Source: Phytophthora colocasiae
Taxonomy: Eukaryota; Oomycota; Peronosporomycetes; Peronosporales; Peronosporaceae
Reading direction: 5' to 3'
Assembly: GCA_018806915.1 (NCBI GenBank)
Contig: JAGKQI010000073.1
Coordinates: 558,001 to 622,000, forward strand
Length of the DNA stretch: 64,000 nt
This document shows, one piece after another, positions 1-9,696 of the stretch. Numbering within the stretch: the first letter of the stretch is position 1; each line of letters starts with the position of its first letter. Position numbers and translations under genes: made by a program. Under the pieces are notes generated by a model that did no database searches, had not been told where the DNA came from, and saw only the letters and a list, made by a program, of their open reading frames with translations.

Positions 1-3000
1 CGACACGAGATCGACCTCGTGCCTGGTGCGAAGTATTGCGTGACGAGACAGTGGCCGCTTCCCCGTGATCGTCGAAGCAATCGACGCCTTCTTCGAGGGT
101 CGCCGACAAGCCGGCCACGTCCGTGAGAGTTTGTCCCCGCACTCCAGTCCGACATTTTGCGTGAAGAAAGCAACCGGTGGATGGCGGATCGTCCACGCCT
201 TCAAGAAGCTCAACGATGCCACCATCCCGGCGCAGACGCCGATCCCGAGGAAAGACATGGTGCTCGACACCATGTCGGGCAGCACCACATACAGCGCGAT
301 TGATCTGATGGACGGCTTCTATCAGATCTTGATGCGGAGGATGACGTACCGCTGACTGCAGTCAGCACGCCCAGTGGAATGCTTTGGGAATGGCTTGTGA
401 TGCCTCAGGGGCTAAAGAATGCTCCTGCTACCTTCAACCGAATGGTGTCGAACTTGCTCCGCCCGTACCGGGACTTCGCGCCCAGCTACTTCGATGACAT
501 TTTCATCCACAGCCGTGCTGAACGAGGCTTGACGGACGTCGAGGTGCATCTGCAACACCTGCGGCAGGTGTTCGAAGTGATGCGAGAGAACAAGCTGTAC
601 GCCAACTTGAAGAAGTGTATCTTCTGCGCTCCCGAGATCCCAGTGCTCGGGAGCTACGTCAGCAAGGAAGGTGTCCGTGCTGACCCCGAGAAGATTGAAG
701 CCATCTGCGCTTGGCCCGTGCCTCAGGATCAGAAGCAGCTCCGGCAGTGGCTGGGGCTCGCGACGTATCTTCACCATTACTCGAAGAACTTCGCGCTGAC
801 CATCCAACCGCTGTCTCAACTCCTGAAGGCAGACGCCATGTGGTCATGGCGCCCCGAGCACCAAACAGCCTTCGACGCGGTGAAGACGAGTTTGTCGACC
901 GCGCCCGTCTTGATGCTTCCAGATCACTCCAAGCCGTTCCACGTTGTATGCGACGCGAGTGACTTCGCGATCGGCTGTGCCTTGATGCAGTTTGACGACG
1001 TGGGCCGCGAGCGAGTGGTGAGTTACCAGTCGCGACAACTGAAGCAGGCGGAACGGAATTATCCGGTCCATGATAAAGAGCTGCTTGCCATGCGCTACGC
1101 ACTCATCAAGTTCCGTGTGTATCTCCTAGGCGAGAAGTCCTTCGCAATCTACACAGATCACGCGTCGCTGAGGACAGCGACGAAGAGACCCCACTTGTCC
1201 CAGCGCATGGCACGCTGGTTATCGCTCTTCTCCGAGTACAACTTCGTCGTGCATTACAAACCGGGCAAGTCCAACATCCTCGCCGACGCGCTTTCACGCC
1301 GGCCAGATTACGTGCAGCGCGGCCGCCACGCAGTTGGCGACGAGGATGATGACGACTGTTCCGTCTGTATCGCCGAAAGCGTCGCTGCCGCTGAAGTCAC
1401 AGCGACCACACCGCTACGTGACCTGATCGTCGACGCGTATAAAGATGACGCGTCCTGTTCCGAGCTGATCGACTTCCTGCGCAACCCCAGTGGCTCAGCT
1501 GAGCGCAAGCTGTCCTCACGAGCACGCGCTCGTGTCGGCCGCTACTCACTTGAAGGCGCGCTGCTGACTTACCGCGTCGACCAAGAAGATTGCCCCCGCG
1601 TCGTCGTCCCGCTTGACGACGACCTCCGAGCTTGGTTGATCCACGAGTTCCATGACACCCCAAGTGGCGGCCACCTCGGTCGCGAGAATAACATTGCATC
1701 TCTCTCTCGCGTCTTTTATTGGCCACACATGTACAAGTGGGTGAGGAAGTGGGTGCGCTCGTGTGAAGCGTGCCAGCGCGTGAAACCGGCTCCATCAAAG
1801 CAGGCCCTGCTTCGACCGCTCTCAGTCGCCACTGATGCGTGGTCGTCTGTGAGCATGGATTTCGTCTTCGGCCTACCTCGGGATACCTGAGGTCGTACGG
1901 GTATTCTGGTCTTCGTCGACCGCTTCAGTAAGATGGTTCATCTCACCCGGTAGCAGCCTCGATCACTGCGCAACAGTCTGCTGCGCTCTTCGTTGACGTG
2001 GTGTATCGCCACCACGGTCTTCCGTCCTCGATTGTGTCGGACAGGGATCCTCGATTCACGTCCGCCTTCTGGAGGGAGCTCTTCGCTGTTGGGGACGAGG
2101 CTGAGTATGTCCACCGCGTCGCATCCAGAGACGGACGGCCAAACCGAGCGCGCTAACCGAGTCGTCGAAGATGTACTACGCAGCTTTGCCACGTCGTTCA
2201 AGTCATGGAGCTCTTTCCTGCCGATGGTGGAGTTCGCCATCAATAATGCCGTGCACGCGTCAACTGGCTTGACGCCGTTCTTCGTAAATTTCGGCCGTCA
2301 CCCGCGCGTTCCGGCGCTCCTTGGGCTGGAGCGCCCCTTCCAGTTCAACTGTCCGAGAATCACGACGCTGCAACTGCCACCCCCACTGGTGGTGCCTCCG
2401 TCGCGACGCACGAGATGGCCGCTGTCCCGAATGTGAACGCGGTGAGCACGAGGTCTTCCGCGCGGATCCCAAGCCAGCGTCCTCTTACACGGGCCGCCGC
2501 GCGAGCGGCGACTGCTTCTCCACGGGACGTTGCCGCTTGGACCAGTCGGACGCTAATCAACCCGCGTCCACGTCGCGCAGCCGAGCTTCACACTGCCCCC
2601 GATCCGGTCGCGCCTACTGAGCCTCCGCCAGCAAACTTTGCGCCCAACGCGGCGCCGCAGCGAAGCGACGCTGCGGCTGTCCGTGAGTTCGTGCAACAGC
2701 GTGAGTCAATTGTCCGCTACGTCCGCGATGCGATTGCTGCAGCCGTCGATCGCCAGAAGGAGAATGCCGACCGCAGCGGGCGCCGTAACATGGAAACATT
2801 CCACGTTGGAGACCAAGTCCTATTATCTACCAATGGGATTTCCTAACGCTCGTCACGAACTTGGGCGCGAGTAAGCTCGCGCCGCGATTCATTGACCGTT
2901 CAAGGTGTCGAAAGTCATTGGAGATGCTTATCGGCTACAGCTACCGCCTACAATCAAGCTACACCCTACATTTTACGTCGGTCGACTTCGCCGCTACCAC

Positions 3001-3402
3001 CCAGCGTCGCTTCCTAGCGATAATCCGGTACCGCGTGACGCGGTACCCACAGCTCCTGCCGCAAGACCCGATTCTCATGCTCCAGCTGGTCAACGCGATG
3101 CTCCAGGCGCTCCAGGCGACGCTCCATCGCCCACTCGCGCTCGGTTCCTTCGCGACGGTCCGGCCCCCCTTGTTGATCGTGATGGTGACGTTCGTCACAT
3201 CGTGGAGGCCATTCTTGACCACGATGACTCGACCAGTGGTCGCAGCGCTCGTCACTGCGACGGGGGTATCCCGAGCTTTCGCCGGTACCTGGTACGGTGG
3301 ATAGGTCCGCTGGACGACAGCTGGGAGCCTCGCTCCACCCTCCTCGAAGACGTTCCGGGCCTCGTTGAGGCGTGCATGAGGCGGCTCTGTTGGCGCGGAT
3401 GA
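1..3402 (+). pseudogene. Gypsy A pol: RT, RNase H, integrase, chromodomain (broken)
   Basis: Polyprotein that would copy the element RNA into DNA and integrate it. Seen in order: RT N-part (65-355, with SPHSSPTFCVKK and PIPRKDM), RT palm (from 379, motif SYFDDIFIHS, so YFDD instead of the usual YVDD/YLDD), RNase H (DASDFAIGCALMQ and TDHASLRT), the HHCC zinc region of integrase (GGHLGRE to CEACQRVK, about 1665-1790), integrase core pieces ([32 protein letters not shown]) and a C-terminal chromodomain (RYLVRWIGPLDDSWEP, about 3280-3340). A frameshift lies near 355-379, an in-frame TGA at 1888-1890, and further frame changes near 1951, 2090 and 2330-2900. The piece 2905-3045 (GDAYRLQLPPTIKLHPTFYV) is the usual link between integrase and chromodomain. 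Not functional as read. Confidence 0.85.
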
Positions 3403-3921
3403 TCCTCAGGGCGCGGTAGCGAACCGCGCCTAGCCTCGTACAGCGACCGGCGATACAGCTCGATCCACTGCTTCTCTTCCTTAGTCTCTGGATACTCTTT
3501 CACGATTTGCGCCCAGTCAGCGTCGCCCGGTCGCGGCGTTCCAAAGCGGCGACAGCCGGCGCAGCCTTCAAGGTGATGGACGTAACAGCAAGCGACGATC
3601 CTCGTCCCAGGACAGCGAGCACACGCGCGCCGCCAGCTCTCCCAGCGCGTGGCGCTGATGGGTCTCCTCGCGGTCTTCTTTTGTCGCCATGAAACGTCGC
3701 GCACCCTCTGCGTTCCAGCGTCGGACGAAGGCCGTCCACGCGGCATCAAGCGAGCGCTGGGTCACCGCGAGCGTCGCGGTGACGGGCTTGCCCCGCGTCG
3801 AACGCCAGCGTCGGAACAACTCTCGCATCTCGTCGGGACTCAGCGGGGCCTCGAAGCCACTGCAGTCGTGCAGCGGCCACTCTCGGAGAGTCTGTGCGTA
3901 GGTGTGGCTTGTGGTGTTCAT
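3252..3921 (-). pseudogene. antisense ORF at the 3' end of Gypsy A (frameshifted)
   Basis: The ORF starts with ATG at 3921, 58 bp inside the 3' LTR, and runs toward pol on the opposite strand. The first frame (3921 to 3568) carries LREWPLHDCSGFEAPLSPDE and a charged, probably helical region; the second frame (from about 3605 down) carries a cysteine/histidine cluster, CCYVHHLEGCAGC, then EYPETKEEKQWIELYRRSLY. A single-base shift near 3600 joins them. The last ~150 bp overlap the chromodomain coding region and are probably read-through. I recognise no enzyme domain; the Cys/His cluster could bind zinc or nucleic acid. Its position between pol and the LTR matches the degraded antisense ORFs of Gypsy B, which suggests an element gene rather than chance. 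Confidence 0.5.
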
Positions 3922-3979
3922 CGTGAAGCAATTTGAAGATTGAGAAGCTCTTCAGGCTTCTTTCTAAGGTGGGGAGTGG

Positions 3980-4132
3980 TGTGACGGGCTTCTGTCACAC
4001 GGTCGCCGTGGTGCACGGCGACCAATTAGATTAGCTTGTGTTTTGTTGGTCCACGGCGCCCGACCCGGGCGCCACACAGATTCAATAGACAGAGTTTCAT
4101 TTACCACAAACAAGGAGCACCGCCCCGTTACA
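3980..4132 (+). repeat. 3' LTR of Gypsy A
   Basis: It begins TGTGACGGG after a purine tract (aaggtggggagtgg) and ends CCCCGTTACA, giving matching inverted ends (TGTGACGGG / TGTAACGGGG). At about 153 bp it is short for a Gypsy LTR. It contains two perfect hairpins: a 10-bp stem with 3-base loop at 4001-4023 and an 8-bp stem with 3-base loop at 4055-4073. Confidence 0.7.
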
Positions 4133-5629
4133 GCCAGTAACCGATCGTGACGTATCCGGGCAGGTCGCATGGTCCGCATCGCAATATGCGCTCACTTGTA
4201 AACCCTCGTTCAAGTCCGAGTCATTCACCACGTAAACCAGCCCATACGTCCTTGTACCCTTCAGGTACCTCAGCACCCTTTTGGCAGCCGCAAAGTTCTC
4301 CTTTGTGTAGCTTCCTGTATGTCGACTTAGGTTCCGCACCGCATTAGAAATGTCCGGGCGGGTACACGTCACAAGGTACTGCAGCGCACCAACCAACTCC
4401 TGGTACTCCAAGTTCTTATCATTGATCTTGCTCTCATCCCGCTCAATCGGCAGGACTTTATCGTTGTGCTGCTGCGGCGACCTCACCGTCTTCACATCCT
4501 TCATCTGGAACTTTTGCAGGATCTTATCAATGTATGCCGTCTGCGAAATGCACAGCTTCTTCCCAGGCACGTAATCCACCTCCATACCCAGTAAGTAGTG
4601 CACTCGTCCCATGTCTTTCAACGCAAACTCTTCCGTCAAGTCCTTCTTCATCTTGTCGATGTCACAGCGAGTTCCAATGATTAACATGTCGTCCACATAC
4701 ACGGTCACCATCAAGAGCCGTCCGTCAATCCACTTGTAGTACAGGCCCACGTCGAACGCACTTCGCTTCATGCCAAGCTTCTCTAGGCGCTTGTGCAAAG
4801 TCAGATACCATAGTCTAGCAGCTTGTTTCAATCCGTACAGACCCTTAAGCAGGAAACACACCCTGCCAGTTCCGTCGTCGAACTCCTTAGGCTGCTCCAC
4901 GTAAATCTTTGCACCATCCATGTTGCTGTTCAGGAATGCCGTCTCAAAGTCACCTTGATCGACCTCCAGCCCAAGCAACAGAGCCAGCAAAAGCACAATC
5001 AACATTGTCATCCAGCGTACTACAGGTGAGTATGTATTCCAGTATTCATGTCCAAATCGTTGTTCATATCCATGTACGACCAGTCTCGCCTTGTAGCGCT
5101 GCACTCTGCCTTGCTCATCACGTTTCACCTTCAGGACCCACTTGGTAGTCATGACCTTGATCCACCGTCCATCGTCGTCCTTAGGGCGATTCACCAGCTT
5201 CCAGGTTCCGTTCTTGATTAAAGACGCGTACTCCTTCTTGAGCGCATCTTCCCAGTCCTTCCTCTGCGGCGAATCCATTGCCTCTTCGACGTTGGCCGGG
5301 TCTTCAACTTCGGCACCCATTAGCAACTGGTAGTTACTAAGCCTTACATTTTGTTGTCGCACTCGGTTGGACCTTCTCACTGGTTGTTGTTGCTGGTTCG
5401 CAGCACGCTGCCGTCTCGCTCTTCGTCCAGCAGCTCGTCCAGGTCTAACTTGTACAGGTTCTTCTACGAGTTCATCTCCGTCCGACTCACTCGACGAACT
5501 TTCCACATTGCAATTGTCGTCATCTGCCATGGACTTCTCATTCACGTCGTCCGGCAAACTCTCCTTCACTGCACGCATTTTCACTTCATGCAAATGCTCT
5601 TCTGCCACAAATTCAACCGGCAGAGGCAC
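4133..5629 (-). pseudogene. Copia reverse transcriptase and truncated RNase H
   Basis: Copia-type RT: it begins with an acidic/basic linker, then the signature stretch DPANVEEAMDSPQRKDWEDA, TWKLVNRPKDD, RYKARLVVHGYEQ, GDFETAFLNSNMDGAKIYVEQ, GLYGLKQAARLWY and the active-site motif VYVDDMLIIG, followed by LLGMEVDY. RNase H begins at RPDISNAVRNLSRH and the catalytic region YCDADHATCPDTSRSVTG, then breaks off exactly at the Gypsy A LTR; the open frame runs on 36 bases into the LTR before a stop. About the last 100-130 residues normally present (with the STEAEY region) are missing. Confidence 0.9.
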
Positions 5630-5680
5630 AAACGGAATGTGCTGATACGTCTTGTGCTGTCCAGCTAGGAGCGCGTTCAG

Positions 5681-6607
5681 TTACTTCCTGCTTACTGTCA
5701 CGTCCTCACGAAATTTCACATCTCGCGCCTCCACAATCCTCCCAGTCCTCAAATGCAATAGTCGATAACCTGGTGAGGTGTGTGCGAATCCCAGCAATAA
5801 CGCCGGGTCAGCCTTCGGGCTGAGCTTATCCTTGCGCTTCGGCACATACACAAATCCAATAGCACCACAGACACGAACCTTGGTCAAGTCCGGCTTCTTG
5901 CCGTACAACTTCTCCGATGGGGTCAGTCCGTTCAGTGCCTTGGTCATGCTCATGTTGTCAATATCCACAATGTACTGTAACACGTCAGGCCACAGCTTGC
6001 TCGGCATGTTCGCCGCCTGCATAGCTGTCCGAGTCTTGTTGGCCAGTACACCGTTCAGCTTCTCCACAAGCGCGTTCTCCTCGGGTGTGTACGCGTGAGT
6101 TGGCACAAAATCAATGCCGTGCTCCTCCAGAAACTTCTTGAGCTCCGTGTTCACGAACTCACCACCGCCGTCGCTTGAGAAAGTCTTTATCCGATGACCT
6201 TGCGCAATCAACTTCTTCATCAGCTTCATCGTGTTCGCGTTGGCATCGCTCTTATTCACAATCGGATAGCACCACTTATACCGTGAGCCCTCGTCATGTA
6301 TCAACTGAAAGTAGCGAATGCCTCCAGACCCAGGTATGTACTTGCCCATGTCACATGTATCCGACATCAGACGTTCGTAGTTGACCGTCGTCCTCTTGTT
6401 CTTTGCGCTCTTCTTGTAGCTCATGCGCCGTCGCTTCGCTGACATACAAGTCAAACACTGGAACGGCTTCTTGAACAACTCCTCAGGAATATCCATGCCG
6501 TCAACCAACTTCTGGTCCACCATAGCCTTAATCGCGGCCACATTCAAGTGTCCCAAGCGCTCGTGCCACCGCATCAGCGGACTGGCATCGGCGTTCAACG
6601 TTGTCAT
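5681..6607 (-). pseudogene. Copia integrase
   Basis: This integrase would insert the cDNA into the genome. It shows the GAG-pre-integrase zinc region (RWHERLGHLNVAAIKAM ... CLTCMSAKRRR, i.e. H-x-H ... C-x2-C) and then the DDE core: FQLIHDEGSRYKW for the first Asp region, FSSDGGGEFVN for the second Asp, and YTPEENALVEKLNG containing the catalytic Glu. It ends DVKFREDVTVSRK followed by TAA (5683-5681). The next ORF toward RT is in the same frame, so the TAA is the only barrier between integrase and RT. A one-base shift at about 6609 separates it from gag-protease. Confidence 0.85.
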
Positions 6608-6710
6608 TACGGCATGTCATCCGGCAATCCAGCTTCCAACCAGTAGTGAGAGCCACGCTTCACGAACTCTAGTCGTCCAATAGCAGAATCCAACCAACAC
6701 TTGCGAGGCG

Positions 6711-8018
6711 TTACTTCAGCCGAACTGAACGAAGGCGTCCAACCTCACTCTCCAGCTTGCCTAAACTTATCAAGTTGACGCTCCCCGCAGGCGAGAATTC
6801 CACATCCTGTAACTCGACTTCCACCATCTTGCCGTTCTTGTCCGGCAGGTTCAGCTTCACCGTCCCACACATTACACCTTTTGTGATCTCACCAGTCCAG
6901 ACCTTGAACGTTGCCTTCGACTTCTTTACGCTCGAGTACAAGTTCTTGTCGACACATACATGCGTCGAACTCCCGCAGTCCAGCATCCACGCGTTTCGAT
7001 TGCCTGCGCCGTCGACCTTCGCCACCATTCCAACCATGGGAAAGTCTCCGTCGTCTTCATCATCGTCGTTGCTGCTGCTGCTACTTGCATATCGTCGTAT
7101 AATTTCTGGTGCATTCTCGTTCAGGATTAGCATATTATTCTTCACACCTGGTTTGTCTTCATTCTTTGACTTCTTCTTCTTCTTGTCCTTCCTGTCGGTC
7201 GCCGACTTCTTCTCGTCGCTCTCGACCTTCTTGGACTGATTCAAATAGTGCCAGCACTGCTGCTTGAAGTGTCCAGGCTTGCCACAGTGGAAACACTTGC
7301 GTTTCTTCCACGCTCCCCCGCTCCGCTTGTTCCTTTTCGTTTTCTCTCCAGCAGCAGGCGTAGCGCACATCACTGCTTGTGGCTCACCAACTTCACCGCG
7401 CATTGCTTCAGCCATTCGAATCCTCTCATCCTTTGACCTCAACGCGTTCGTAAACTGCTGCAGCGTCAGCGGCGTTCCCTGCCTTGCCGGCAAGTCGAAT
7501 TGCTCCACGAGCTCTGGATGCGACAGCGTCACACCCATTGTCAATACTCTCAACATCTCCTCCTCGTCCACTACGTGAGTTGCTCCCATGCTGCCAATCT
7601 GCTGCCGAAGTCTGTTCATTGCCGTCAGGTACTCGGTCAGCGGCTGGCCTTTCACGTGCTTGGTATTGTAGAGTTGCGCCCGCAGCATCGCCACGTACGA
7701 ATAGTCTCTCTGCGTCTTATCAGCCGTGATGGTATCCCACATTGCCTTCGCGGTATCCATCGAGCAGATCTTGTTTACTTCGTCGTCTTGACACCCGCGT
7801 AATCCTCGCAGGATCGCAGCCTTAGCAAGTCGGTTTCTTTTGTCGAAAATTGCTTGTTGGTCTTGATCGTTGGCGTGGCGGGTTTCCGTTCCGGTCACGA
7901 CATCCCACGCTTCACGTTCTTCCAGATACAACTGGAGTTCCACCTTGTACAGCTCGAAAGTCCCCTCAAACCTTGGGGCCTTGGAGCTACCTCGAATCAC
8001 TGGTTGAGCAGCAGCCAT
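6711..8018 (-). pseudogene. Copia gag and start of protease
   Basis: This 435-residue ORF starts at ATG 8018 (MAAAQPVIRGSSKAP). The N-terminal half is a UBN2/retrotran-gag-like helical region (LYLEEREAWDVV; AMWDTITADKTQRDYS; QLYNTKHVKGQPLTEYL). It is followed by a lysine-rich stretch around a CCHC zinc knuckle (CFHCGKPGHFKQQC) that binds RNA, then an acidic serine stretch and the start of the aspartic protease, WMLDCGSSTHVC. The protease triad reads D-C-G where D-S-G or D-T-G is usual, which would be expected to impair or alter it. A one-base shift near 6725 ends the frame; the following sequence (SSAEVTPRKCWLDSAIGRLE) continues in another frame to the integrase ORF. Confidence 0.85.
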
Positions 8019-8074
8019 GTTATCCCGCTGCAGTCGTAGTCGTAACTTGTTTACTCGATCACAGCCAAGTAGAG

Positions 8075-8089
8075 CTTGGGCTCATAACC
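8075..8089 (-). other. Copia primer binding site (half-tRNA initiator Met type)
   Basis: Directly after the LTR, the - strand reads GGTTATGAGCCCAAG. Its complement (cttgggctcataacc) is the anticodon stem-loop of an initiator tRNA-Met, with CAT as anticodon, not a tRNA 3' end. Drosophila copia and yeast Ty5 are known to prime from such an internal tRNA-iMet fragment. There is no spacer between LTR and site. Confidence 0.65.
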
Positions 8090-8358
8090 TAGCAGCTTTT
8101 AGCACGCTTGTCCTTTGTCTTGTCTTCCTGATCCTTGTTGTTGTGCAGGTACTCCAGCGTCTCCTTGGTGCGTCGAGTGTTCTCGTTCTCCAGCAAGAGG
8201 TAAGAAAGGAATAGACTTGTTGTGTAGAAGGTAAATTCCAAAGTAATATTGATTGTTATTAGGAGGAAAGCCTCGGGCACAAAACCTCCTTTAGGCTGGA
8301 CCCATCGATCAAGATGGTCACTGGCCTTCCTGTCACTCAACCGTGACGGAACCTGACA
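8090..8358 (-). repeat. 5' LTR of the Copia element
   Basis: On the - strand it begins TGTCAGGTTCCG (8358 downward) and ends AAGCTGCTA right before the primer binding site, about 269 bp. The end is CTA instead of the canonical CA, so the last base may be mutated. The short ORF lying inside it is not a gene. Confidence 0.65.
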
Positions 8359-9601
8359 CAGGCGAAAGTTCTTCTCCGGGAAGTCTCCAGAACCCGTCGG
8401 CTCAAAGGAAGAGCTCGTTCTAGGTCACGTAATCTCCGCAGGGACAGGTCAGGCCCCTGCTAAGCAGGCAGCCGTCAGCGCTGGACTGCCGCAGTCCGTT
8501 GTCTGCTCATCTGTCAATAAAGTCTGCGCGTCGGGCATGAAAGGTAACTTGAAGTAGTATTAATTATTAAAAATGTATGAATATTAATCCGTTTATGACT
8601 GCAGCGATGATGCTGGGGGCTCAGGCTATCATGCTGGGGCTGAGGGACGTGGTGGTGGTTGGTGGAATGGAAAGCATGAGTCAAGCGCCGCATCTGTCCA
8701 AGAAGACGAGAAGTGGCACGAAATACGGAGATCTCGTGTTCTCTGATGCACTTCAGACGGTAGGAAAGGTGTAAGTGCATTTGTATTTTGCTGATAATAT
8801 TTAAGAAGTTGTGATGCTGTGTTCTAGGACGGACTGTTCGATGCGTTCGAGAATATCCCGATGGGGGACATTGCAGAGCAATGTGCTCGAGAGAATGATA
8901 TCTCCAGAGAAGACCAAGATGCCTATGCAGCAGAAAGCTATCGACGTGCTCTGGAGGCCACAAAAAAGGGAAAGTTCAAGCGAGAAGTGGTGGAGGTGCA
9001 GGTTCCTCCTACGAGACGTGGCGCTGCACCGCAGAACGTAACGGAGGACGAAGAAGTCGTGGCGAGACCGGTGGATGTGGCATCTCTCAGTAAGCTTCGG
9101 CCCTGCTTTAAGCCAAGTGAAGACTATGGGCCAACAGTGACAGCGGGTAATGCGTCTCCCATTAGTGATGGCGCTGCTGCACTTGTTCTCTTGAGTCGAG
9201 AGAAAGCCCAAGCACTGGGTCTGGAATCGAAGATCCAGGCAGTTGTTCGAGGATTCGGTGATGCTGAACAGGAGCCACGTTTGTTCACTACGTCACCAGC
9301 GTTGGCTATCCCGAAAGCTCTCGCTAATGCTGGCGTGGAGCAAGATGCCGTCGACTACTTCGAGATCAATGAAGCTTTCTCGGTTGTTGCATGCGCCAAC
9401 ACGAAGCTACTGAAGCTGGATGCAGCCAAGGTGAATGTGTATGGAGGTGCTGTGGCAATTGGACATCCGCTTGGCTGCTCTGGAGCGCGAATCATCGTTA
9501 CGCTGTGCTCTGTGTTGCACCAGGAAGGTGGCCGTGTTGGCTGTGCTGCTGTGTGCAATGGCGGCGGCGGCGCCTCTGCTGTAGTCATCGAGAAAATTTA
9601 A
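8359..9601 (+). pseudogene. acetyl-CoA C-acetyltransferase (thiolase), 5' truncated by Copia
   Basis: The enzyme joins or cleaves acetyl-CoA/acetoacetyl-CoA, in the mevalonate or fatty-acid/ketone pathways. Three exons are visible: 8359-8543, 8605-8768 and 8828-9601, with introns of about 60 bp (GT...AG). The acylated cysteine is in VNKVCASGMK; downstream are the thiolase motifs NEAFSVVACANTKLL, GGAVAIGHPLGCSGARI (second catalytic Cys and the His) and the terminal glycine loop CNGGGGASA. Roughly the first 50-60 residues, including the usual AARTP motif near the N-terminus, are absent: coding sequence (SPEPVGSKEELVLGHVISAG) runs straight into the Copia LTR at 8358. The donor of intron 2 could also be at 8760 (same phase). 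The missing 5' exon would lie left of the window beyond Copia and Gypsy A. Unless another copy exists this gene is broken. Confidence 0.9.
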
Positions 9602-9696
9602 GCAGGAGATTTTGAGGGAGGGAGTGCAGCTACTTGCTCACACAGTTCTCTATTCGAGAAGTCAATTCGCACTATTGCAGCCACATTTTGTCTGTA

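Larger units (their letters stand above)
1..4132 (+). mobile_element. Ty3/Gypsy element A (right part), nested in Copia
   Basis: This is the right portion of a chromodomain-type Gypsy retrotransposon; its left LTR, gag and protease lie outside the window. Order seen: reverse transcriptase, RNase H, integrase, chromodomain (to 3402), an antisense ORF (3921 down to 3252), a polypurine tract (about 3966-3979) and a 153-bp LTR ending at 4132. At 4132/4133 the sequence switches abruptly into the RNase H region of a Copia element on the other strand, so Gypsy A inserted into that Copia. The first five flanking bases are gccag, the expected right-hand target duplication; the partner copy is outside the window. 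Coding is broken by frameshifts and stops. Confidence 0.85.
4133..8358 (-). mobile_element. Ty1/Copia element, 3' part cut by Gypsy A
   Basis: It reads on the - strand as LTR (8358-8090), primer binding site, gag-protease, integrase and RT-RNase H in the standard Copia order. RNase H stops at 4133 where Gypsy A is inserted; the rest of RNase H and the 3' LTR must lie left of the window. Frameshifts near 6725 and 6609 and an in-frame TAA at 5681-5683 interrupt the polyprotein. On the right the LTR end (cctgaca at 8358) abuts thiolase coding sequence, so the Copia inserted into that gene; the adjacent caggc would be one copy of its target duplication. Confidence 0.85.

Noticed and set aside
3924..4132. 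LTR of Gypsy A starting at TGAAGCAA (3924)
   Set aside because: The later start at 3980 (TGTGACGGG) has a purine tract before it and forms a proper inverted pair with the CCCCGTTACA end; 3924 has neither.
8089..8340. 83-codon ORF on the - strand
   Set aside because: Lies entirely within the Copia LTR and has no domain.
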